From contig NZ_WTVA01000004.1 of NCBI RefSeq assembly GCF_009882935.1, forward strand, positions 245,117 through 309,116: a stretch of DNA of 64,000 nt, in the 5' to 3' direction. The stretch is from Sneathiella chungangensis (lineage in GTDB: Bacteria > Pseudomonadota > Alphaproteobacteria > Sneathiellales > Sneathiellaceae). The translations under genes and the position numbers were made by a program. Below are positions 17,270 to 26,065 of this stretch, piece after piece; position 1 is the first letter of the stretch; every line of letters begins with the position of its first letter. The notes beneath the pieces were generated by a model. The model made no database searches. It was not told the DNA's origin and was given only the letters and a program-made list of their open reading frames with translations.

Positions 17270-18538
17270 ATGACGCAATTCTCGGGGATCACGGATCAAC
17301 AGCCGGAAATTCTGGTGATAGGTGCTGGAATAATCGGCATATCGGCGGCAATTGAGTTGCAGGCCCGGGGAGCCAGGGTAACTGTTGTCGACCGCACCGC
17401 CGTTGCGGCGGAGGCGTCGCGCGGGAATGCAGGCGCCTTCGCCTTTTCCGATGCGACACCGCTGGCGTCACCAGGTATCATGAGAAAAGCGCCGAAATGG
17501 ATGCTGGATCCGCTCGGTCCCCTTTCCATTCCGCTTCCCTATCTTCCCCGCATTGCGCCCTGGTTATATCGCTTCTGGCGGGCGAGTTCTCCCGACCGGG
17601 TGCAGGCCGGGATCGCGGCTTTGGTCGCGCTTATGCATCTCTCTAAAGAGAGATTGTTCCCCTTCATGGAAAGAAGCGGCACTCATGACTTGCTGCGGCA
17701 CCATGGAAATCTCCAGCTCTTTGAAAGCCGCAAAAAGTTCGACGAAACGCTTCCCTCCTGGCAGGCCAGGGCCGATCATGGCGTCAAATTCACTCATCTT
17801 TACGGTCCGGAAGAAATCGCCGGGCATCAGCCGGGACTCGACCCCCGTTTTATTGCGGCAACTTACACGGCCGACTGGTACGGAATTGCGGACCCCAGGG
17901 AATATACAGAGGCTTTGGCGCGGTATTTTGAATCCTGTGGCGGTGTTATTCGCATTGCCGAAGGTCGCGCCCTTGAAGCGGATGCGACGTCGGCATCCCT
18001 CGTTCTCACGGACGGAACAAAACTGACGGCGGATCACATCGTCGTTGCCGCCGGAGCCTGGTCACATCAGCTTAGCCGGACGATGGGGGATCATATTCCG
18101 CTGGAGACGGAGCGGGGGTACAATACGACCCTGCCCGTAGGTGCCTTCGATCTCAAGCGTCAGCTCTCCTTTGAGGAGCATGGCTTCGTTGTCACGCCCC
18201 TCGCCAGTGGTATACGTGTCGGAGGAAGCGTTGAACTTGGTGGCCTAAAGGCGCCGCCCAATTTCCGTCGCGCCGACGTTCTGCTCGCCAAGGCCAAGGC
18301 TTTCTTGCCGGACCTTAAGACAGAGGGCGGGACACAATGGATGGGATTTCGTCCGTCCTTGCCGGATTCATTGCCTGTGATCGGCCACTCTGCGCGTTCT
18401 GACCGGGTGACCTATGCGTTTGGTCATGGGCATCTTGGATTGACCCAGTCGGCGGGGACAGCGGCATTGGTGGCAGAAGTTGTTTTTGGCGGGAAGAGCA
18501 GTATCGATATGACCCCTTATCGCTCAAACCGGTTTTAG
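17270..18538 (+). CDS. DadA-like FAD oxidoreductase (probable D-hydroxyproline dehydrogenase)
   Basis: A 422-residue D-amino-acid dehydrogenase-type flavoprotein. The ADP-binding motif VIGAGIIGISAAIELQARGA is at residues 15-34 and the C-terminal FAD segment WMGFRPSLPDSLPVIG near residue 355. In hydroxyproline catabolism such an enzyme oxidises cis-4-hydroxy-D-proline after epimerisation, passing electrons to the respiratory chain. The next gene, 8 bp on, is the epimerase, which supports that substrate over D-alanine. GAAGGATGCG serves as ribosome site. Confidence 0.8.
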   Translation: MTQFSGITDQQPEILVIGAGIIGISAAIELQARGARVTVVDRTAVAAEASRGNAGAFAFSDATPLASPGIMRKAPKWMLDPLGPLSIPLPYLPRIAPWLYRFWRASSPDRVQAGIAALVALMHLSKERLFPFMERSGTHDLLRHHGNLQLFESRKKFDETLPSWQARADHGVKFTHLYGPEEIAGHQPGLDPRFIAATYTADWYGIADPREYTEALARYFESCGGVIRIAEGRALEADATSASLVLTDGTKLTADHIVVAAGAWSHQLSRTMGDHIPLETERGYNTTLPVGAFDLKRQLSFEEHGFVVTPLASGIRVGGSVELGGLKAPPNFRRADVLLAKAKAFLPDLKTEGGTQWMGFRPSLPDSLPVIGHSARSDRVTYAFGHGHLGLTQSAGTAALVAEVVFGGKSSIDMTPYRSNRF

Positions 18539-18546
18539 GATCTCCC

Positions 18547-19548
18547 ATGGCACAACATACATTCCTTTGCATAGATGGTCATACTTGCGGTAACCCGGTG
18601 CGCGTCGTGGCGGGCGGTGGGCCGATGCTGGAAGGCAAGACAATGCTGGAGCGGCGGGCGCATTTCCTAACTGAATTCGATTGGATCCGGACCGGACTTA
18701 TGTTTGAACCGCGCGGCCATGACCAGATGTCGGGATCGATCCTGTATCCGCCGACACGGGACGACTGCGATGTCGGCGTGCTCTTTATCGAGACGTCCGG
18801 TTGCCTGCCAATGTGCGGGCACGGGACGATCGGGACCGTGACGATCGCCATCGAAAACGGGTTGGTGACACCCAAAACGCCGGGCGTTCTAAATCTCGAT
18901 ACGCCTGCCGGCAAAGTTGTCGCGAAATACCGGCAGGAGGGCCGCTTCGTGGAAGAGGTTCGGCTCACCAACGTGCCCTCCTTTCTCTATAAGAAAGACC
19001 TTACCGCCGATTGTCCCGGGCTGGGCGAACTCACCGTGGATGTCGCCTATGGCGGAAATTTCTACGCGATCGTCGAGCCACAGCCGGCGTATCAGGATAC
19101 GGCTGATCACCGGGCGCTCGATCTCGTCGGATGGAGTTCTGCCTTGAGGGCCGCGTTGAACGAAAAATATGACTTCATACATCCTGAACAACCCGACATC
19201 CGGGGACTGACGCATATTATCTGGACGGGCAAACCGACAAATCCGGAAGCGACCGCGCGGAATGCGGTCTTCTATGGAGAGAAGGCGATTGACCGCTCGC
19301 CCTGCGGAACGGGAACCTGCGCGCGGATGGCGCAATGGGCGGCCCGTGGCGACCTGAAGGTTGGCGATGAGTTTATCAATGAAAGCATTATCGGTTCCCT
19401 GTTCACCGGACGGGTGGAAAGTTTGGCCAAAGTCGGGGAACTTGACGCGATCATACCGTCAATTGGCGGCTGGGCCCGGGTAACCGGCCTGAATACAATA
19501 TTTATCGATGACCGGGATCCCTTTGCCCATGGTTTTGTCGTTATCTGA
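18547..19548 (+). CDS. 4-hydroxyproline 2-epimerase (proline racemase family)
   Basis: A 333-residue, cofactor-independent epimerase converting trans-4-hydroxy-L-proline to cis-4-hydroxy-D-proline. Both catalytic cysteines are present: C90 in PMCGHGTIG and C253 in DRSPCGTGTCA, so it is an epimerase and not the Thr-containing dehydratase variant. The N-terminus FLCIDGHTCGNPVRVVAGGG is typical of the hydroxyproline epimerase branch. Sits between the DadA-like oxidase and the cis-3-hydroxyproline dehydratase, all on one transcript. Confidence 0.85.
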   Translation: MAQHTFLCIDGHTCGNPVRVVAGGGPMLEGKTMLERRAHFLTEFDWIRTGLMFEPRGHDQMSGSILYPPTRDDCDVGVLFIETSGCLPMCGHGTIGTVTIAIENGLVTPKTPGVLNLDTPAGKVVAKYRQEGRFVEEVRLTNVPSFLYKKDLTADCPGLGELTVDVAYGGNFYAIVEPQPAYQDTADHRALDLVGWSSALRAALNEKYDFIHPEQPDIRGLTHIIWTGKPTNPEATARNAVFYGEKAIDRSPCGTGTCARMAQWAARGDLKVGDEFINESIIGSLFTGRVESLAKVGELDAIIPSIGGWARVTGLNTIFIDDRDPFAHGFVVI

Positions 19549-19560
19549 GGAGAGTTGAAA

Positions 19561-20664
19561 ATGAAAATTACCGCGATCAAGGCCTGGCAGGTGGACTTGC
19601 CGTTGAAGGAGGGACGCTATAGCTGGTCCAACGGCAATTTCGTTGAGGTCTTTGACAGCACGGTCGTCGCCGTGGAAACCGATGAAGGGCTGACCGGTTA
19701 TGCGGAATGCTGCCCGCTCGGCTCCGCCTACCTGCCGTCCTATGCCAAGGGGGTGCGGGCCGGGCTTGAAGAACTAGCGCCGCATCTGATTGGCAAAAAT
19801 CCGCTTGCCCTGAACAAGATAAACCATTGCATGGATGCGGCATTACGCGGGCATCCTTATGCGAAGGCGCCGATCGATATCGCCTGCTGGGATATTCTTG
19901 GGAAGGCGACGGAACAGCCCATCTATATGCTGCTCGGCGGGGCCATGCAGGAGGATGTTGCTTTGTACCGCGCCATTTCCCAGGAAAGCCCGGAACAGAT
20001 GGCGGAGAAGATTGCAGGCTACAGTAAGGAAGGCTACACCAAGTTCCAGCTCAAAGTCGGTGGCGACGCCAATGACGATATTGATCGTATCCATGCGACG
20101 CGGGCGGTATTGAAAAAGAGCGACCTGCTTGTGGCGGATGCCAATACCGGCTGGACACGGCATGAATCGGCACGGGTGGTCGGCGCGGTGGCCAAGCTCG
20201 ATGTCTATATCGAGCAACCCTGTCTGACCTACGAGGAATCGGTGTCGATCCGGCGGCGGACGGCACTTCCCTTCATTCTGGACGAGGTCATTGACGGGGC
20301 AGGGACCCTGGTCCGCGGTATCGCGGAGGATGCGATGGATTGCATTAACCTGAAAATCTCGAAAGTCGGCGGTTTTACGAAAGCGCGGCTGATGCGCGAT
20401 CTCTGTGTTGCCTCCGGCATTCCCATGACGATTGAGGATACCTGGGGCGGCGATATCACCACGGCGGCCATAGCTCATTTAGCCCGCTCAACGCCGGAAG
20501 AATTTTGCTTTTCCGCGACGGATTTTAACTCCTATGGCACCGTAACAATCGCGACAGGCGCACCGCAACGGGTAAACGGCCGGATGACCGCGGCCGATCG
20601 TCCCGGCCTTGGTATTTCGCCCGATTTCAATGTTCTGGGTGAGCCGGTGCTTACTATTTCATAA
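19561..20664 (+). CDS. cis-3-hydroxy-L-proline dehydratase (enolase superfamily)
   Basis: A 367-residue mandelate racemase/muconate lactonising-type enzyme. [20 protein letters not shown] and the recurring blocks match the characterised cis-3-hydroxy-L-proline dehydratase group of marine alphaproteobacteria, which yields delta-1-pyrroline-2-carboxylate. Mg ligands are D193 (VADANTGW), E218 (YIEQP) and D241 (ILDEVID); catalytic lysines lie in TKFQLKVGG (K165) and NLKISKVGG (K265). Start set at ATG 19561, six bases after GAGGAGAG, rather than TTG 19555. Last gene of the hydroxyproline operon. Confidence 0.85.
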   Translation: MKITAIKAWQVDLPLKEGRYSWSNGNFVEVFDSTVVAVETDEGLTGYAECCPLGSAYLPSYAKGVRAGLEELAPHLIGKNPLALNKINHCMDAALRGHPYAKAPIDIACWDILGKATEQPIYMLLGGAMQEDVALYRAISQESPEQMAEKIAGYSKEGYTKFQLKVGGDANDDIDRIHATRAVLKKSDLLVADANTGWTRHESARVVGAVAKLDVYIEQPCLTYEESVSIRRRTALPFILDEVIDGAGTLVRGIAEDAMDCINLKISKVGGFTKARLMRDLCVASGIPMTIEDTWGGDITTAAIAHLARSTPEEFCFSATDFNSYGTVTIATGAPQRVNGRMTAADRPGLGISPDFNVLGEPVLTIS

Positions 20665-20996
20665 TCAATAACCGCATGATTTTTCAGTGATAATCCAGAT
20701 TAATTGAGCGCTCAGCATTTCTTCACGATACCGTTTACGATTAATATCCAGGCGTCAACGATCTCAGAATAATGACGGTTGGGATCTTCAATCGTACTCT
20801 ACATTGACAGCCCGCGAAGCAGGCAGACCGTCATAGTCATAAGAGTATAAAGATAGCTTTCCGGAACGGAGCAACGGCAATGCCGTCTGTTGATATCGCA
20901 TGTGCGGGCCACCTCCTCGAAGAAAAGAAGTCTGGCAATCTTTGAGAACACGGTTCATTTGAATATAGCGCTTACGCAGATTGCGTTTCCGTAAAA
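20665..20996. other. Intergenic, between convergent genes
   Basis: No gene, repeat or clear terminator stands out in these 332 bp between the convergent dehydratase and LysR genes. Confidence 0.4.
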
Positions 20997-21845
20997 TTAG
21001 TATTGTTCAGAAGCAACTTTCCTAATTGTCTCCACCGCAGTAGCAAGATGTTTCTTTTCGCTTCTTGACGTGTAAACAATAAACGCTGGCAGCAAAAAAT
21101 CCGGCGCGCCTGCAATTTGTGTCATGCGCCCTTCGTCGATTATCGCGCGAACATGGCGTTCGGGGAAATAACCTGAGCCGCCATGCTTCAGTATTTGATG
21201 GAGGCCCAGCCATCCGACATTGGCGGAAAGCGCGGCGCCCGTGAATTCCGGAAAGCTCGCGCTATGCTGGACATAAAATTCGGGTCCCCAATCGATATAG
21301 ACATACCCCGGACCGGGTTCCGGGAGATCGTTAGGGTTAGTCGACACAAGGATAAGGCGCTCTTCAATCAACGGCTCGACGGTGAGGCCGGGTCGATTAT
21401 GCGGCGTATACATGACGCCGATATCCAGCCGGGCTTCTATAAGACCCTGCATGAGCTCCGGCTCAAAACTTATTTCGGCGCGGATCGAAATGCTGGGCGC
21501 GAGTTGTTGCATACGCGGCAACCAGTCCAGAAGAAGCTGATCCCAGAGGCCGAACCTGCCGCCGATGGTAATTGCGCCCGTAAAGCCGCTTGGAATCCCG
21601 ACATCCTGACGAGCCTGTTCAACTGTACGCACAAGGGTGGAGGCATGTTTTTGAAATTGCGCTCCTGCGGGCGTAAGCGTCGTGCCCGCCTTGTTTCTGA
21701 TGAACAAAATGCATCCGAGCTGTTCTTCGAGAGAATGAATGCGAGCGCTGACGGTGGATTGCGTCACATGAAGCCGGTCCGCTGCCTGGATAAAGCTGCC
21801 CGTTGCGATGACCGTAAGAAACGTTCGGGCTAACTCTGTGTCCAT
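20997..21845 (-). CDS. LysR-family transcriptional regulator
   Basis: A 282-residue LysR regulator: helix-turn-helix QAADRLHVTQSTVSARIHSL near residues 20-39, then an effector domain. The ATG at 21845 is chosen because GAGGAG (21853-21858) lies seven bases upstream; a TTG in the same frame farther up overlaps that site. It faces the hydroxyproline operon tail to tail and diverges from the SOD gene. Controlling the hydroxyproline genes is plausible from position; control of SOD is the alternative. Confidence 0.8.
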   Translation of the reverse strand: MDTELARTFLTVIATGSFIQAADRLHVTQSTVSARIHSLEEQLGCILFIRNKAGTTLTPAGAQFQKHASTLVRTVEQARQDVGIPSGFTGAITIGGRFGLWDQLLLDWLPRMQQLAPSISIRAEISFEPELMQGLIEARLDIGVMYTPHNRPGLTVEPLIEERLILVSTNPNDLPEPGPGYVYIDWGPEFYVQHSASFPEFTGAALSANVGWLGLHQILKHGGSGYFPERHVRAIIDEGRMTQIAGAPDFLLPAFIVYTSRSEKKHLATAVETIRKVASEQY

Positions 21846-21996
21846 AAGTCGACTCCTCATCAAAAAAACCGAAAAATTAATATCGGCAAAATCGATAATA
21901 TAAACAATTTTTTATCGTTTGTTAAATATTAGAATTAGCTCTATATCCAAAATTGGACATAAAACTGCGATTTTAAGGCGAAAGGAAAGTCTAGGG
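21846..21996. promoter_or_regulatory. Divergent promoter region LysR / SOD
   Basis: AT-rich, with two inverted repeats: CGATAA and TTATCG spaced 12 bp (about 21891-21916), and TCCAA/TTGGA (21946-21957). Either could be a LysR or redox-regulator site. No FNR box was found. Confidence 0.3.
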
Positions 21997-22752
21997 ATGC
22001 CCATCCTGTTGCCTGATCTTCCCTATGCGTATGACGCGCTGGAGCCGTATATCTCAGCGGCGGCGATGGAAATCCATTATGGAAAACATCATCGCGCCTA
22101 TGTGAGCCAGGTTAACTACCTGGAGAGATTGCGGCAGTCAGTTCATGACATCAAATATCAAGAGCGGACACTGGAGGAAATTCTAGACGAAACCGCAGGG
22201 CAAGCTCGATTCCAGCGGTATTACAATAATGCGGCCCAGGCCTGGAACCACACTTTTTTCTGGCATTCAATGAGTCCGATGGGCGGGGGCATGCCATTCG
22301 GAGACATAAAAGAGAAGATAATTGCGGACTTCGGTGACTATGACGCCTTCGCCCATCAATTTAGAAATGCCGCCTTGGACCTGTTCGGCTGCGGTTGGCT
22401 GTGGCTGGTCCTGGAGAATGATGTCCTTCGTATAATCCAAACGTCCAACGCAGATACACCTGCATTGGGGCGCCAAACCCCACTCCTTACAATCGATCTG
22501 TGGGAGCATGCCTTTTACCTCGATTACCAGAACAAACGAAGTGATTACATCGATGTCTTCCTCGAGCGTCTAATAAACTGGGAATTCGTCAATTCGAACA
22601 TAGCGAAACTAAATCGGGCGCGTTGCGATCAAGCAACGAAAGCGCCCTGGCAAAAACATTGTGGCGGCGGTGACAACCGGTTTTCCAATTGGTGCGTCAA
22701 TAAAGATGCCGACGAACGACGAAAGGAAAATATCGTAGATGAAGAAATATAA
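21997..22752 (+). CDS. Fe-type superoxide dismutase with C-terminal extension
   Basis: A 251-residue iron/manganese-type SOD that converts superoxide to H2O2 and O2. All metal ligands are visible: H27 (IHYGKHH), H85 (WNHTFFWHSM), D167 and H171 (DLWEHAFYLDY). The SOD fold ends near residue 206, and about 45 extra residues follow, with two Cys and many charges (HCGGGDNRFSNWCVNKD), longer than the usual ~195. The extension overlaps the next gene by 14 bases. AAAGGAAAG precedes ATG 21997. No signal peptide. First gene of the NO/low-oxygen island. Confidence 0.85.
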   Translation: MPILLPDLPYAYDALEPYISAAAMEIHYGKHHRAYVSQVNYLERLRQSVHDIKYQERTLEEILDETAGQARFQRYYNNAAQAWNHTFFWHSMSPMGGGMPFGDIKEKIIADFGDYDAFAHQFRNAALDLFGCGWLWLVLENDVLRIIQTSNADTPALGRQTPLLTIDLWEHAFYLDYQNKRSDYIDVFLERLINWEFVNSNIAKLNRARCDQATKAPWQKHCGGGDNRFSNWCVNKDADERRKENIVDEEI

Positions 22753-23275
22753 GAGTTTCGGAGAAAAATTCAGGAACAGAGAGCTCCCCCAGAAATCGTC
22801 GCGGTGCATGTTTCGAGAATCAGAAACTGACTTTTTTAGTGATGAAGAAATACTCGAGCTATTGAATTCATTGTTGGAGGCGGAACGAGCGGGAGCCCGC
22901 GCAGTGTCGGCGCTAAGTCATCAGTCCGACGATACCGCGGACAGATCAACACTCCATGAAATCGCCGTAGATGAAGGGAGGTTCTGCGCCATGTTAACCA
23001 ACCATATTATCCGCTTCAACGGCCTTCCAAGCTTAAAAACCGGTGAATTTCTGAACAAGATTATGGCCCTGGAAAGCTTCGATGAGAAGCTGGAATTACT
23101 TGATCGCGGGCAGTTCTGGGTTGTTCGCAAACTGCAAGGTGCGCTCTCTCGCATTGGCGATGAAAAACTGCATGACGACTTAATGGATATGCTCGAGGTT
23201 CATGAAATCAACATGAAAAGTGCGGCGGCGTTGCGGACATCCCGCGGAACGCTGACCACGCCCGGTGTCAATTAG
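22739..23275 (+). CDS. DUF6306 ferritin-like protein
   Basis: A 178-residue helical protein of DUF6306. The core is EERAGAR-type helix (LLEAERAGARAVSALS), then EIAVDEGRFCAMLTNHIIRF, RGQFWVVRKLQGAL and MLEVHEINM, with spaced Glu and His residues that could hold a di-iron centre as in ferritin-like bundles. Function unknown; the family recurs near denitrification and NO-stress genes. Overlaps the SOD reading frame, so the two are translationally linked. Confidence 0.65.
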   Translation: MKKYKSFGEKFRNRELPQKSSRCMFRESETDFFSDEEILELLNSLLEAERAGARAVSALSHQSDDTADRSTLHEIAVDEGRFCAMLTNHIIRFNGLPSLKTGEFLNKIMALESFDEKLELLDRGQFWVVRKLQGALSRIGDEKLHDDLMDMLEVHEINMKSAAALRTSRGTLTTPGVN

Positions 23276-23294
23276 GTGGAACTGGATATTGATA

Positions 23295-23948
23295 ATGAAA
23301 TTTACTGATACCGGAACGGGATTTTCCTCACCGCCCTGTTTCGCGCATGAACTTGAGCTAAGCGGCGATGGTTTTTCGATGGTGGATTTGCAAACGGCCA
23401 TAGAGGTAGAGCGCTGGCGGAAAGCGAAAAGAGCCGAACTGATTGCCGCGCGTCTTAACTTATCGGACGATGACCGCCGCAGCCATGCGGGGCGGGTGGT
23501 CAATCAGCTTGAACAGGCCATAGAAGACAAGGAAAATCTGGTTATCGGCGTTTACTGGCCGATCAAGGGTGAAGTCGATCTTCGTCACTGGATGCACGGG
23601 GTAGTCGGGAGGGGAGGCCGCATCGCCTTGCCGGTTGTGGTTGAGCCGCGACAGCCGCTGAAGTTTCATGCCTGGACACCGGGTTCGCGCATGAAACTGG
23701 GTGCATGGAATATTCCTATCCCCGCCCAGAATAAAGAAGTCAAACCTGACATTGTCATCGCCCCATTGGTCGGTTTCGATTCCGATTGTCACAGGCTCGG
23801 CTATGGAGACGGATTTTATGACCGTACGTTGATGTCGCTACCTACTCGGCCGAAAGTCATCGGGGTTGGCCATTCATCGGGCGCTCTCACTACAATATTC
23901 CCGCAACCACACGATATTCCGATGGATTCGATAGTGACCGGGGAGTGA
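23295..23948 (+). CDS. 5-formyltetrahydrofolate cyclo-ligase family protein
   Basis: A 217-residue protein of the MTHFS family, which uses ATP to turn 5-formyl-THF into 5,10-methenyl-THF. VIAPLVGFDSDCHRLGYGDG then FYDRTL is the family signature near the C-terminus, with IGVYWPIKGEVDLRHW in the middle. The N-terminal ~25 residues are extra. Start at ATG 23295, inside the frame opened by the end of the DUF6306 gene. Its presence in this island is noteworthy, as a folate enzyme; it may be a paralogue rather than the housekeeping copy. Confidence 0.8.
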   Translation: MKFTDTGTGFSSPPCFAHELELSGDGFSMVDLQTAIEVERWRKAKRAELIAARLNLSDDDRRSHAGRVVNQLEQAIEDKENLVIGVYWPIKGEVDLRHWMHGVVGRGGRIALPVVVEPRQPLKFHAWTPGSRMKLGAWNIPIPAQNKEVKPDIVIAPLVGFDSDCHRLGYGDGFYDRTLMSLPTRPKVIGVGHSSGALTTIFPQPHDIPMDSIVTGE

Positions 23949-23981
23949 CGATTACTTTACTTCCATTAAAGGAGACTCTTC

Positions 23982-24200
23982 ATGCCAAATAACTCAATTC
24001 AGAAAAGCGTCCGTTTGGTTGTTGATGGGGTGGTTGTCTCAGTAATCGGATTAGTTTCGTATTTTCTTGCCTCCTACCTGTTGGAAACCGATCAGCGAGA
24101 GATCCTGACAATCAGCGGCAGCCTTAACCTGATCTGTTTAGGTACAATCATTTGTCTTGTTGGATGTGTTCAATCGCTGGAATTAGTGATTAAACGGTGA
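23982..24200 (+). CDS. Small two-helix membrane protein
   Basis: A 72-residue protein with two hydrophobic helices (about residues 14-34 and 46-65) joined by a short polar loop. A strong AAAGGAGA site precedes its ATG, which supports translation. No family recognised. It lies between the cyclo-ligase and the NsrR-type operators, so it ends the first part of the island. Confidence 0.6.
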   Translation: MPNNSIQKSVRLVVDGVVVSVIGLVSYFLASYLLETDQREILTISGSLNLICLGTIICLVGCVQSLELVIKR

Positions 24201-24304
24201 CATTTCTCGATTTGGTTTTTTCGGTGTACCGCCCGTTACCGCAAATGCAACCACCACTGTTGGTGCGATCATTTGCCGCATGAAATTTACGGGTCACCGT
24301 AAAA

Positions 24305-24356
24305 TAGTAATTGAAATACTAGTTAATCTGATATAATTAGCATTTAAAATACTAAT
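24305..24356. promoter_or_regulatory. Two tandem NsrR-type operators
   Basis: Site 1 is TAGTAATTGAAATACTA (24305-24321), site 2 a 21-bp palindrome at 24336-24356 with ATTAG and CTAAT arms around ATTTAAAAT. Both follow the NsrR pattern of an 11-1-11 palindrome with an ATTT-N-AAAT core. Centres are 33 bp apart, three helical turns, so dimers would bind the same face. The sites lie upstream of the ric gene; nsrR itself is encoded next. Confidence 0.65.
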
Positions 24357-24511
24357 TATAAATTGGTCTCAAAAGCCCCTTGTGGAACGAGAGCTCGCTG
24401 CCGAGCCGAGAAGATATTTGGAGCTAACATATTGCGCGGAAACAGCACTGGAATACGACGCTTTCATTATTGCGGCAATTCCGGTCGACACTAAACTGAC
24501 GGAGGTTCACG

Positions 24512-25186
24512 ATGACAGTTCAATTTACCAAGGCTTCCCTGCAGGATCAGACTGTAGGACACATTGCCGCGACTCTTCCGGGGGCTTCGGCAATATTCAG
24601 AAATTTCAAGATCGACTTCTGTTGCGGCGGGGACGTCACATTGGATATGGCGGCAAAAGATTTAGGTCTTGATGTATTCGTTATTGAGCAAGCGTTATCC
24701 GCGCTGGAATCAGATGAACTGCCGGCTTCAACCAATTTGTCGTCGGGTGAATTGACAGAATATATTCAAAGCCGGTTCCACGATACGCATCGGCGCGAGA
24801 TTCCAGAGTTGATACTTCTTGCCCGCAAAGTCGAAGCTGTACACAGAGACAATCCGAAAGTACCGGCGGGTGTTGCGACGCTCCTCAAGGAGATGGAAGG
24901 CGAGTTGGAAGTCCATATGAAGAAGGAAGAGCTCATTCTGTTCCCGGCAATGCGCTGGGCGGATACAACGTTGGACGCGCCGATTTCTCAAATGCGCTAC
25001 GATCACACGGATCATGGCGTGTATCTGCAAAGATTGGCCGAACTGACGGATAATTTCACGTTACCGGAGGGCGCCTGTCGCTCCTGGCAGGCCCTGTATG
25101 CCGGCCTTGCAAAACTGACGGAGGATCTGCAGGACCATATCCATTTGGAGAATAATGTCCTGTTTCCCCGCTTTGAGACGGTTTGA
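24512..25186 (+). CDS. ric: RIC: iron-sulfur cluster repair di-iron protein (YtfE/ScdA/DnrN)
   Basis: A 224-residue cytoplasmic protein that repairs iron-sulfur centres damaged by NO or peroxide. The N-terminal ScdA domain has FKIDFCCGGDVTLDMAAKDL; the C-terminal hemerythrin-like bundle carries spaced His and Glu ligands (HDTHRREIPE, HMKKEELILFP, YDHTDHG, HIHLENNVLFPRFE). GGAGGTT precedes the ATG. Two NsrR-type palindromes lie 155-207 bp upstream and nsrR is immediately downstream, matching the known NO regulation of this family. Confidence 0.9.
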   Translation: MTVQFTKASLQDQTVGHIAATLPGASAIFRNFKIDFCCGGDVTLDMAAKDLGLDVFVIEQALSALESDELPASTNLSSGELTEYIQSRFHDTHRREIPELILLARKVEAVHRDNPKVPAGVATLLKEMEGELEVHMKKEELILFPAMRWADTTLDAPISQMRYDHTDHGVYLQRLAELTDNFTLPEGACRSWQALYAGLAKLTEDLQDHIHLENNVLFPRFETV

Positions 25187-25252
25187 TGGAGGATTTTGGC
25201 GCATTGCTTTATATATCCGATATCGGCGTACTTTAAAGATTGAGGATGGATC

Positions 25253-25678
25253 ATGCGACTGGCGGCTTTTTCGGACTTTGGATTAAGGGTAATGATGCGG
25301 TTGGCCGATAATCCCGATGCCATGCTTACGACGGGGGAAATCGCGAAGGAGTTCAATATTTCCTATCATCATCTGACCAAGGTGGTGCAGGATCTCGTTC
25401 GCGGAGGATTTCTGCAGACCAAGCATGGTGCCGGCGGGGGTATTAGTCTTGCCAGGTCACCGCAATCGGTCACTCTGGGAGAAGTCGTTCGGTATCTGGA
25501 GCAAAGACATGCCCTTGTAGAATGTTTTCGCCAAGACGGTGGCGATTGCCGGTTGATGCCTAAATGCCGATTAAAAAGCCGCCTTCATAAAGCGAGAGAA
25601 GCATTTTTTGCGTCTTTGGACACATCGACAATCGCCGATTGCGCCTATCCTGGAGATCATCCGGAAATTTCACGGTAG
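25253..25678 (+). CDS. nsrR: NsrR, NO-sensing Rrf2-family repressor
   Basis: A 141-residue Rrf2 regulator. The winged helix spans residues 1-80 with TTGEIAKEFNISYHHLTKVV as recognition region; three cysteines C91, C99 and C105 (CFRQDGGDCRLMPKC) match the [Fe-S]-binding loop of NsrR. NO destroys the cluster and releases DNA. It is 66 bp behind ric, whose upstream region holds two matching operators. IscR or RirA are alternatives, but the cysteine spacing and neighbours favour NsrR. Confidence 0.88.
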   Translation: MRLAAFSDFGLRVMMRLADNPDAMLTTGEIAKEFNISYHHLTKVVQDLVRGGFLQTKHGAGGGISLARSPQSVTLGEVVRYLEQRHALVECFRQDGGDCRLMPKCRLKSRLHKAREAFFASLDTSTIADCAYPGDHPEISR

Positions 25679-25703
25679 ATGTAGGACATCAAGGTAGAGG
25701 AAG

Positions 25704-25997
25704 ATGGAAAAAGTGATTGATGTCCTGTCGACGGGACCGGAGAGCGACATAGAAGTCGAGGCGGAGGTTATTGCCAATGGCCTCGGAATGTCTGTGGCGA
25801 AGCTCCAGAGTGAAATGCGCAAGGGAGAGGTTACCAGTCGCGTCGAGCAGGGAATGGAAGAAGATCAGGGGCGGCTTCGACTGACTTTTTCTTTCGATCG
25901 CCGCCAGTTCCAGATCATCGCGGATACAGAGGGGAGGGTCATCAAGAGTTCGTCCATTAATTTCGGGAGGCGCGTCCCCGCAAAACAGAAACCGTAG
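25704..25997 (+). CDS. DUF6522 family protein
   Basis: A 97-residue protein of DUF6522: VEAEVIANGLGMSVAKLQSE, MRKGEVTSRVEQGMEEDQGR, then LTFSFDRRQFQIIADTEGRV. Soluble, no cofactor motif seen, function unknown. The family is repeatedly found beside NO-response and terminal oxidase genes. It sits between nsrR (26 bp) and ccoN (69 bp), probably in one transcript. Confidence 0.7.
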   Translation: MEKVIDVLSTGPESDIEVEAEVIANGLGMSVAKLQSEMRKGEVTSRVEQGMEEDQGRLRLTFSFDRRQFQIIADTEGRVIKSSSINFGRRVPAKQKP

Positions 25998-26065
25998 ATT
26001 AGTCGAATATCTGGCGCCGTAGATGGTGCAAAAACCAGTTAGTAGAAACATTAGAGGAGCTGTTA

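Noticed and set aside
16805-17299. 164-codon minus-strand frame upstream of the hydroxyproline genes
   Set aside because: It is the antisense of the aldehyde dehydrogenase remnant and has no protein-like motifs.
24382-24672. 97-codon frame overlapping the ric start
   Set aside because: Runs through the ric ribosome site and first codons in another frame and has no own start signal.
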